Positions 1-5,869 of a DNA stretch of 6,013 nt are shown here, piece by piece. The DNA lies in NCBI GenBank assembly GCA_030838245.1, contig JAUTXB010000235.1:1-6013 (forward strand), given 5' to 3'. Under the pieces are notes generated by a model. The model was given only the letters and a program-made list of their open reading frames with translations, made no database searches and was not told the DNA's origin. The DNA comes from Acidimicrobiaceae bacterium. Lineage in GTDB: Bacteria > Actinomycetota > Acidimicrobiia > Acidimicrobiales > RAAP-2. How positions within the stretch are numbered: position 1 is the first letter of the stretch; every line of letters starts with the position of its first letter. The position numbers and the translations under genes are program-made.

Positions 1-1199
<1,199 letters not shown>

Positions 1200-1206
1200 T
1201 CAGGTT

Positions 1207-1239
1207 CTGTTAGCACTCTACGCTGCCGAGTGCTAACAG
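1207..1239. promoter_or_regulatory. CIRCE operator (HrcA-binding dyad) upstream of groEL
   Basis: The sequence holds TTAGCACTC (1210-1218), a 9-nt spacer and GAGTGCTAA (1228-1236), the exact consensus of the CIRCE element. The dyad extends to perfect 12-bp arms (CTGTTAGCACTC and GAGTGCTAACAG, 1207-1218 and 1228-1239). In many bacteria the repressor HrcA binds this site and releases it on heat shock, when GroE is titrated by unfolded protein. The site lies about 90 nt upstream of the groEL ATG and downstream of cysO, so it should control groEL and not thrC-cysO. Confidence 0.97.
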
Positions 1240-1242
1240 CAA
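1215..1242 (-). promoter_or_regulatory. Candidate groEL promoter embedded in CIRCE
   Basis: On the minus strand TTGCTG (1242-1237) and TAGAGT (1220-1215) are separated by 16 nt, giving a plausible -35/-10 pair for a vegetative sigma factor. Both boxes overlap the CIRCE arms, so bound HrcA would block RNA polymerase directly. The hexamers match consensus only partly (TTG and TA-A-T positions), and no start-site data exist here. Confidence 0.35.
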
Positions 1243-1268
1243 ACCACGCTCGACGCCTGGACGCAACC

Positions 1269-1290
1269 GCGCCCTCCCCTACCAGGGCGC
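1269..1290 (-). terminator. Possible weak stem between cysO and groEL
   Basis: GCGCCC and GGGCGC form a perfect 6-bp GC-only stem with a 10-nt loop. It begins 46 nt after the cysO stop codon and upstream of the groEL promoter region. It could separate the thrC-cysO transcript from groEL. It lacks a following T-run, so intrinsic termination is doubtful, and such stems arise often in GC-rich DNA. Confidence 0.2.
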
Positions 1291-1335
1291 TTTCGCTCCG
1301 ACCGACCGGCGGCCCAGCGCCCAGCGACCCGGTGG

Positions 1336-1611
1336 TCAGCCTCCGGCGACGGCGGGCACGATCGACAAGGTCTGGCCGTCGTTCACGCCGGTGCCCAGGC
1401 CGTCGAGGAAGCGGACGTCCTCGTCGGCCAGGAACACGTTGACGAACCGGCGGAGGCCGCCGGCATCGTCGAAGAGCCGGCCGGCAAAGCCGGGATGGGC
1501 GGCATCCAGCGCCTTCAGGACATCGCCGACGGTCCCGCCCTCGACGACGACCTCGCCGCTTCCACCGGTCAGGGTACGGAGTTGGGTGGGGATACGGACG
1601 GTGACGCTCAT
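1336..1611 (-). CDS. cysO: MoaD/ThiS-family sulfur carrier protein, CysO-like
   Basis: This is a 91-residue ubiquitin-fold sulfur carrier. Such proteins are activated at the C-terminal Gly-Gly by an E1-like adenylyltransferase (MoeZ/ThiF type) and converted to a thiocarboxylate that donates sulfur. The protein starts MSVTVRIPTQLRTLTGG, contains LRRFVNVFLADEDVRFLDGL (residues 53-72) and ends IVPAVAGG. The RFVN-DEDVRF core and AVAGG tail resemble Mycobacterium tuberculosis CysO (about 93 aa), which supplies sulfur to the cysteine synthase CysM. The ATG overlaps the thrC stop (ATGA, 1611-1608), and AAGGAG at 1623-1618 lies 6 nt upstream, so translation is coupled to thrC. No cysM or mec (CysO-cysteine peptidase) gene lies in the window. 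Family assignment is firm. The CysO subtype is likely, and the real sulfur acceptor is unknown. Confidence 0.9.
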   Translation of the reverse strand: MSVTVRIPTQLRTLTGGSGEVVVEGGTVGDVLKALDAAHPGFAGRLFDDAGGLRRFVNVFLADEDVRFLDGLGTGVNDGQTLSIVPAVAGG

Positions 1612-2873
1612 GGGGTACTCCTTGCTGCGCTGGTGTGCTCGGTGTCCAGATCGACAACGGCGTCGAAGGCATCGAGGGTGGGAGGAATCGTAGCGAGGGG
1701 CCCGACCGTGTCGGTCAGGGCCTCCACCGTCTTCAAGCCGTGCCCGGTGACGAGAGCCACCACCCGCTCGTCGGAGCGCACGATGCCCTGGGCGGCCAGC
1801 TTGGCCAGGGTGGCGATGGTCACGCCGCCCGCCGTCTCGGCGAAGATGCCCTCCGTCCGGGCCAGCAGCTTCATGCCCTCGAGCACCTCGTCATCGGTCA
1901 CCGAGGCGCAGGAGCCGCCGGACTTCCGTATGGCCTCCAGGGCGTACCACCCGTCGGCTGGGTTGCCGATAGCCAGTGACTTGGCGATGGTCGACGGCTT
2001 CACCGGGCGGATGACGTCGCTCCCGTCGGCGAAGGCGGTGGCCACCGGGGAACAGCCGGCAGCCTGGGCGCCGGAGACCCGCACCGTGTGCCCACCCTCG
2101 ACCAGGCCCACCGTGGCCAGTTCCTCGAAGCCCTTGGCCACCTTGGTCAGCTGGCTTCCCGAGGCGATGGGCACCACCACGTGGTCCGGCGTCTGCCAGC
2201 CCAGCTGCTCGGCCACCTCGAAGGCCAGGGTCTTGGAGCCCTCGGCGTAGTAGGTGCGGACGTTCACGTTCACGAAGGCCCAGGAGGGATGCTCGCTGGT
2301 CAGCTCGGCGCAGAGCCGGTTGACATCGTCGTAGCTGCCCTCGACGGCAATGACCCGGCCGCCGTAGACGGCGGTCATGGTGACCTTGGCCTTCTCCAGG
2401 TTGGACGGGATCAGGACCACCGACTCCATCCCCGCCCGGGCGGCGTGGGCGGCCACCGAGTTGGCCAGGTTGCCGGTCGACGCGCAGGCAGCCACCTTGA
2501 AGCCGAGCTGGCGGGCCTTGGTCAGCGCCACCGAGACCACCCGGTCCTTGAAGGAGCCGGTGGGGTTGGCCGTGTCGTCCTTGATCCACAGCTCGCCCAG
2601 CCCGAGCTCGGCAGCCAGCCTGTCGGCCCGGACCAAGGGGGTGAACCCCGCCCCGAGGTCCACCGGCGCCGGATCGACAACCGGCAACAGGTCGGCATAC
2701 CGCCAGATCGTCCGCGGGCCGGCGGCGATCCGCTCGTGGGTCACCGTTGCCGCGATCCGCTCGTAGTCGTAGGTGACCTCGAGCGGGCCGAAACAATAGT
2801 CACAGACGTGCAATGCCTCGGCCGGATAGGCGCGGCCGCATTCACGACAGCGAAGTCCAGAAACGAAGTCCAC
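1608..2873 (-). CDS. thrC: Threonine synthase-like PLP enzyme with N-terminal zinc ribbon
   Basis: This 421-residue fold-type II PLP enzyme is predicted to convert O-phospho-L-homoserine to threonine, the last step of threonine synthesis, in the cytosol. The N-terminus carries a four-cysteine zinc ribbon (CREC at 9-12, CDYC at 24-27), common in bacterial and archaeal threonine synthases of the compact type. The PLP lysine is K109 in NPTGSFKDR (103-111). STGNLA (132-137) is the substrate-loop motif, and PIASGSQLTK (235-244) occupies the place of the usual glycine-rich phosphate-binding loop. IAKSLAIGNPADG (296-308) and AETAGGVTIATL (345-356) are further family blocks. The start is GTG at 2873; the in-frame product begins at once with the ribbon, and GAGGAGG lies 4 nt upstream. 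The gene is followed by cysO with an ATGA overlap. The loop reads ASGSQ instead of a GNGGN-like sequence, so this is a subfamily whose substrate should be checked; a CysM-like sulfhydrylase role is the alternative. Confidence 0.9.
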   Translation of the reverse strand: MDFVSGLRCRECGRAYPAEALHVCDYCFGPLEVTYDYERIAATVTHERIAAGPRTIWRYADLLPVVDPAPVDLGAGFTPLVRADRLAAELGLGELWIKDDTANPTGSFKDRVVSVALTKARQLGFKVAACASTGNLANSVAAHAARAGMESVVLIPSNLEKAKVTMTAVYGGRVIAVEGSYDDVNRLCAELTSEHPSWAFVNVNVRTYYAEGSKTLAFEVAEQLGWQTPDHVVVPIASGSQLTKVAKGFEELATVGLVEGGHTVRVSGAQAAGCSPVATAFADGSDVIRPVKPSTIAKSLAIGNPADGWYALEAIRKSGGSCASVTDDEVLEGMKLLARTEGIFAETAGGVTIATLAKLAAQGIVRSDERVVALVTGHGLKTVEALTDTVGPLATIPPTLDAFDAVVDLDTEHTSAARSTP

Positions 2874-2980
2874 GTGTCCTCCTCATCGCTCGGGCATTGG
2901 CACCTGGCATCACCTCGAACCCGTAGGTTTTCGATGTGCTGGTTGCCGCGGCGTCACAGGGCCCGGTCCCTCAACCGCTC

Positions 2981-2995
2981 TGGATGATGCATCCA
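2981..2995. promoter_or_regulatory. Operator-like inverted repeat
   Basis: TGGATG and CATCCA are perfect 6-bp arms separated by 3 nt, with an inner 8-bp palindrome GATGCATC at 2986-2993. It sits in the divergent thrC/gpgS spacer about 110 bp from the thrC start, a usual place for a repressor site. There is no second copy in the window, and chance occurrence is possible. Confidence 0.3.
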
Positions 2996-3047
2996 TGGTG
3001 GACGAATTCACGCCGCCAGTCAATCCGGCCCCTCAGGACGGCCCGCC

Positions 3048-3080
3048 CATTGCCCGCACATTGCCCGTGCATTGCCGGCA
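3048..3080 (+). repeat. Three tandem 11-bp repeats upstream of gpgS
   Basis: Three adjacent copies read CATTGCCCGCA, CATTGCCCGTG and CATTGCCGGCA, sharing the core CATTGCC-G. The unit is close to one helical turn, as expected for repeated protein-binding half-sites on one DNA face. It is not a multiple of three, so if translated the copies would fall in three frames. That supports this part being non-coding and the gpgS start lying downstream. Confidence 0.6.
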
Positions 3081-3150
3081 CGGAGCCCCTCCAAACGGCC
3101 CCGAGTGCCCGGTTTTTCCGAGCGTGGCCAACGTGAGCGATGATGGCGCC

Positions 3151-4032
3151 ATGCCGGCGACCGGGAGCGAGGAACCAGAGCGTTCCAGGCGTGTTTTCGG
3201 GCCCGGCGCCTTCGATCTCCACGCCCTGGTGGCCGCCAAAGGCGACCGCAAGATATCTGTCTGCATCCCGGCCCGGAACGAGGCGTCCACTGTGGGAGCG
3301 GTGGTGGGCTCGATCACCTCGGCCCTGACCGCCGTTGGCGGCGGCGTCCCCCTGCTCGATGAAGTGCTGGTCGTCGACGACGGCTCCACCGACGGAACGG
3401 CAGAGGTGGCCCAGCGGGCCGGTGCAGCGGTGGTCGGCGAGCCGGGCACCGAGGACACCGTGATCGGGAGGCTCGATCCCGACGTACCGCCCGCCCGCAG
3501 TGGGTTCGGGGGCAAGGGCCAGGCCATGCGGGTCGGATTAGAAGCCAGCAAGGGCGACCTGGTCGCCTTCGTGGATGCCGACGTGACCAACTTCGGTCCC
3601 CACTTCGTGATCGGGCTGCTCGGCCCCCTGTTGGCCGACGACAGCACAAACTTGGTCAAGGGCTTCTACGAGCGCCCTCTGCACGACGCCCCGGTCGGCG
3701 GCGGCCGGGTGACCGAGCTGGTGGCCAAGCCCGTCATCGACCTGCTCTTCCCCAGCCTGTCCGGGATCATCCAGCCGCTGGCCGGTGAGACCGCTGCGCG
3801 GCGTGCCGTGCTCGAAGCCTGCGGCCTGGCCGACGGGTACGCCGTGGAGCTGGCCCTCCTGATCGACGTGGCCGCCCGCTTCGGGGCGGACTCCATCGCC
3901 CAGGTCGATTTGGGGGTCCGGGCCCACCGGAACCGGCCACTGTCCGAGCTCCGTCCTCAGGCAACCGACATCCTGCGAACGGCCTTGGCCCGAGCCCACA
4001 TCCTCCCCGGGGCGGCGGGGCCCTCGAGCTAA
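3151..4032 (+). CDS. gpgS: Glucosyl-3-phosphoglycerate synthase (GT-A glycosyltransferase, GT81)
   Basis: GpgS transfers glucose from a nucleotide sugar (UDP-glucose in mycobacteria) to 3-phosphoglycerate. This is the first step of glucosylglycerate and methylglucose lipopolysaccharide synthesis. With the ATG at 3151 the protein has 293 residues. ISVCIPARNEASTVGAVV opens the GT-A fold and VVDDGSTDGT follows at about residues 75-84. GGKGQA (about 120-125) carries the conserved Lys, and the metal-binding DAD is at 142-144. GRVTELVAKP, PLAGETAARR, GYAVELALLID (Glu at about 233) and LGVRAHRNRPL (His at about 259) match mycobacterial GpgS, where the equivalents are E232 and H258 as I recall. This register favours the 3151 start. 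In-frame alternatives are GTG 3133 and ATG 2995 (345 aa, with an unlikely low-complexity N-terminus); none has a good Shine-Dalgarno. The C-terminus ends about 40 residues earlier than the mycobacterial enzyme. No gpgP is in the window. Confidence 0.9.
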   Translation: MPATGSEEPERSRRVFGPGAFDLHALVAAKGDRKISVCIPARNEASTVGAVVGSITSALTAVGGGVPLLDEVLVVDDGSTDGTAEVAQRAGAAVVGEPGTEDTVIGRLDPDVPPARSGFGGKGQAMRVGLEASKGDLVAFVDADVTNFGPHFVIGLLGPLLADDSTNLVKGFYERPLHDAPVGGGRVTELVAKPVIDLLFPSLSGIIQPLAGETAARRAVLEACGLADGYAVELALLIDVAARFGADSIAQVDLGVRAHRNRPLSELRPQATDILRTALARAHILPGAAGPSS

Positions 4033-4040
4033 GAGGGCTC
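4018..4040. terminator. Hairpin spanning the overlapping gpgS and MFS stop codons
   Basis: GCCCTC (4020-4025) and GAGGGC (4033-4038) form a perfect 6-bp stem whose 7-nt loop contains the two overlapping stop codons (TAA plus, TAG minus). A G-U pair and a further G-C pair extend it to 8 bp in the plus-strand RNA. It is symmetric and lies between converging genes, so it may act as a bidirectional terminator. There is no T-run on either side. Confidence 0.4.
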
Positions 4041-5642
4041 GACGCCTACTGCCGCGCAGGCCAGCGCGGGCTCTAGCTCGCCGTCCACCCCGCCGTTCAC
4101 GCCACCGCCGGCACTGCCGGGACTGCCGGCACTGCCATCCACCTCGCCGTCTCGCTCACCCTCGAGCTCACCGGCCAGCACGCCCGTCTCCATCACCAGA
4201 TCATCCCGGCGCTGGCGGGACCGCCGCAAAGTAGGGACGAGCATGGCCGTCACCGCACCGATGGCCACCACGACGGCGCCCACGGTAATGGCCGGCGTCA
4301 GCCCGTTCACATACGACTGGCCCGAGGCGTAGCCACCCGAGGAGGAGAAGACCGCCCCCAGCACGGCGATGCCCAGCACCCCACCCAGCTCCCGGAAGGC
4401 GCTGTTGGTGCCCGAGGCCACCCCTTCGAGCGCCTTGGGCACCGAGCCCAGGACAAGCGAGGCCAAGGGCACGAAGAAGAGCGTCATGCCCACGCCGGCG
4501 ATGACAAAGGCGGGGACCATGTCCATATACGGCGTGGTCGGCGTGACGATGGTGGCCAGCCAGAACAGGCCGACGGCCTGGAAGACGAGGCCCGTCACGA
4601 CCAGGATCTTGCCGCCGATCCGCTCGGCCAACAGCCCCACGACCGGTGCAAGAAGCATGGTCACGCCGGTCCACGGCAGCACCCTGAGGCCCGCGCTGAG
4701 CGGGGAGTAGCCCTGGACGGTCTGGAGGAACTGGGACAGGAAGAAGATCGAACCGAACATCCCGAAGCTGAACAACATGGCCGTCACGTTGACGGCGGCG
4801 AAGGCCCGGTTCTTGAACAGTCGCAGCGGCAGCATCGGGGACTCGACCCGTAGCTCCCACCACACGAAAGCGGCCAGACCGGCAATGCCCACCACGAACG
4901 AGGTCAGGACCCCGGTGCTCGTCCAGCCATGCGAGTTGCCCTGGACCAGGCCGTAGACCACGCCGAACAAGCCGACGCTGGCCAGGACCACGCCACCGAC
5001 GTCCAGTCGGGAGGCACGGCCCCGGGACTCCGACAGCTTCCACCAAGCCAGGGGGACGAGGATCAGCCCGATGGGCACGTTGAGCCAGAAGATGTACTGC
5101 CAGGCCCAGCCGGTGGTGACCGCCCCGCCGACCAGCGGGCCGATGGCCACGGCCATCCCGCCGATGGCCCCCCAGATACCGAGGGCGGCGTTGCGGCGCT
5201 CGGGGGGGACCGCCGCGCTGAGCAGGGTCAGCGACAGGGGCATGATCATGGCCCCGCCGGCACCCTGGACGGCCCGGGCCGCCACCAGCACCCCGATGCT
5301 CGGGGCCAGGGCGGCGGCCGCCGAGGCCACGGTGAACACGGCGATCCCGATGATGAAGGTCCGGCGCCGGCCGATGCGTTCACCCACCGCTGCCGCGCTG
5401 AGCAACAGCACGGCGAAGGTGAGCGTGTAGGCGTTCACCGTCCACTCGAGCCCGGACAGACCAGCGTGGAGGTTCACCCGGATGACCGGGAGGGCGGTCG
5501 AGACGACCAGGTTGTCCAAGGAGGCCATGAACAGGGCCAGCCCGGTGATGACGACGGCCCAGACGGCCTTGGAGCGGGCCAGGCCGGCGGCCCCGGAGGC
5601 GGAAGGCCCCGGGGCCTCGTTCCGATCGAGTGTGGTGGTCAT
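4029..5642 (-). CDS. DHA2-family MFS multidrug efflux transporter (EmrB/QacA type, 14 TM)
   Basis: This is a 537-residue inner-membrane drug:proton antiporter. The N-terminal 25 residues are cytosolic. TM1 carries LDNLVVSTALPVI (42-54), the DHA2 motif D1 with D43. GERIGRRRTFIIG (87-99) is motif A, RAVQGAGGAMIMP (123-135) is motif B, and the stretch 158-173 ending GPLVGG is the antiporter motif C. WQYIFWLNVPIGLILVPLAW (181-200) is typical of the 14-TM subgroup. Hydrophobic segments continue to about residue 470. A basic stretch (RRSRQRR) is followed by an unusual acidic, Gly-rich cytosolic tail of about 60 residues. The ATG at 5642 is preceded 8 nt upstream by a poor Shine-Dalgarno (GGAAAG, 5656-5651) and overlaps the stop of a small open frame, suggesting translational coupling. 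The stop overlaps the convergent gpgS stop by 4 bp. The substrate cannot be deduced, and no regulator gene is recognised nearby. Confidence 0.93.
   Translation of the reverse strand: MTTTLDRNEAPGPSASGAAGLARSKAVWAVVITGLALFMASLDNLVVSTALPVIRVNLHAGLSGLEWTVNAYTLTFAVLLLSAAAVGERIGRRRTFIIGIAVFTVASAAAALAPSIGVLVAARAVQGAGGAMIMPLSLTLLSAAVPPERRNAALGIWGAIGGMAVAIGPLVGGAVTTGWAWQYIFWLNVPIGLILVPLAWWKLSESRGRASRLDVGGVVLASVGLFGVVYGLVQGNSHGWTSTGVLTSFVVGIAGLAAFVWWELRVESPMLPLRLFKNRAFAAVNVTAMLFSFGMFGSIFFLSQFLQTVQGYSPLSAGLRVLPWTGVTMLLAPVVGLLAERIGGKILVVTGLVFQAVGLFWLATIVTPTTPYMDMVPAFVIAGVGMTLFFVPLASLVLGSVPKALEGVASGTNSAFRELGGVLGIAVLGAVFSSSGGYASGQSYVNGLTPAITVGAVVVAIGAVTAMLVPTLRRSRQRRDDLVMETGVLAGELEGERDGEVDGSAGSPGSAGGGVNGGVDGELEPALACAAVGVEPS
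4110..4136 (-). repeat. Three 9-bp tandem repeats in the transporter's C-terminal tail
   Basis: The plus strand reads GGCACTGCC, GGGACTGCC, GGCACTGCC. On the coding strand this encodes GSA-GSP-GSA at residues about 503-511 of the transporter. The 9-bp unit keeps frame, so the copy number can change without breaking the protein, as expected for a flexible linker-like tail. Confidence 0.7.
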
Positions 5643-5794
5643 CGTGCCCGCTTTCCGAAGAACGTTCCTGCTCGCCGGATGGCCTGTCCGAACCGACCCT
5701 GTCCCTCGGGACCGGTTGCTGCTGCGGCGAGGTTGTGACTAGTTACTATCTTCGCGGTCGAAAAAAAGGGGGGGAACAAGAGCGGGGAAAACAT
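5639..5794 (-). CDS. Putative leader peptide or small coupled protein (51 aa) before the MFS gene
   Basis: The frame starts at ATG 5794, preceded by a perfect AGGAGG (5808-5803) with an 8-nt spacer, the best Shine-Dalgarno in this part of the window. It begins MFSPLLFPPFFSTAKIV, continues through an Ala-rich middle (LAAAATGPEGQGRFGQ) and ends in a basic, aromatic tail (RRAGTFFGKRAR). Its TGA (5641-5639) overlaps the transporter ATG as ATGA, while the transporter itself has only a weak ribosome site. An in-frame TAA upstream (within the second module copy) fixes the start. The N-terminus spans a C7-T7 tract and uses codons rare in GC-rich genomes (ATA, GTA, ACT, AGT), which argues against an old protein gene. 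I see no known family. It could be a regulatory leader peptide, a small membrane-associated partner, or spurious. Confidence 0.45.
   Translation of the reverse strand: MFSPLLFPPFFSTAKIVTSHNLAAAATGPEGQGRFGQAIRRAGTFFGKRAR
5731..5774 (-). repeat. Duplicated module, copy 1 (inside the small ORF)
   Basis: On the minus strand it reads C7, T7, seven variable bases, then GAAGATAGTAACTAGTCACAACC (three parts: GAAG, TAGTAAC, TCACAACC). The last 23 bp match copy 2 at 20 positions. GTAACTAGTCAC is a dyad centred on CTAG with 10 of 12 symmetric positions, resembling winged-helix (MarR/HxlR-like) operators. It lies about 90 bp upstream of the transporter start. Confidence 0.7.
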
Positions 5795-5802
5795 GGCTGG
5801 TA

Positions 5803-5808
5803 CCTCCT
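5803..5808 (-). promoter_or_regulatory. Perfect Shine-Dalgarno of the 51-aa ORF
   Basis: AGGAGG stands 8 nt before the ATG at 5794. It is a full anti-16S match, in contrast to the GGAAAG before the transporter. It is the main evidence that the small frame is translated. Confidence 0.6.
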
Positions 5809-5812
5809 GGAC

Positions 5813-5855
5813 GGTTGTGATTGGTTACTACCTTCAGGACACAAAAAAGAGAGGG
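5813..5855 (-). repeat. Duplicated module, copy 2 (upstream of the small ORF)
   Basis: On the minus strand a CCCTCTC-T6 tract is followed by seven variable bases and then GAAG, GTAGTAAC, and TCACAACC, the same order and spacing as copy 1 apart from one missing T. The outer dyad GTRA..TYAC is kept although the CTAG centre is altered. The copies are offset by 82 bp. Its T-tract also serves as the tail of the terminator of the upstream gene. Confidence 0.7.
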
Positions 5856-5869
5856 CACTATGCCGTCTC
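5843..5869 (-). terminator. Intrinsic terminator of the right-edge gene
   Basis: On the minus strand GAGACGGCA and TGCCCTCTC form a 9-bp stem with one C-C mismatch around a TAG triloop, followed directly by T6. The loop is the stop codon of the right-edge gene. It should end that transcript, so the small ORF and transporter need their own promoter downstream of it, within the second module copy. Confidence 0.7.

Larger units (their letters stand above)
2874..3150. promoter_or_regulatory. Divergent intergenic region between thrC and gpgS
   Basis: This 277-bp stretch separates the GTG of thrC (minus strand) from the preferred ATG of gpgS (plus strand) and must hold both promoters. I see no convincing -35/-10 pair on either strand. 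It does contain a short dyad (2981-2995) and three tandem 11-bp repeats (3048-3080), listed separately. Open frames crossing it show no protein-like sequence. Part of it (2995-3150) could be coding only if gpgS starts at the upstream ATG. Confidence 0.5.

Noticed and set aside
2088..2987. 299-codon plus-strand open frame
   Set aside because: It is antisense to the zinc-ribbon PLP enzyme, whose motifs are unmistakable, and its own sequence is low-complexity.
5660..5667. GAACGTTC palindrome as an SOS box
   Set aside because: It lacks the wider LexA consensus, and an 8-bp palindrome alone is expected by chance.
4929..5738. 269-codon plus-strand open frame rich in Gly, Asp, Gln and His
   Set aside because: It is antisense to the transporter's N-terminal half; composition is typical of a shadow frame.
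5761..5774. C7-T7 homopolymer as a phase-variation switch fusing the small ORF to the transporter
   Set aside because: Shifting at the tract into the transporter frame meets a TAG in copy 1 of the module, and the third frame meets a TAG as well, so slippage cannot create a fusion.
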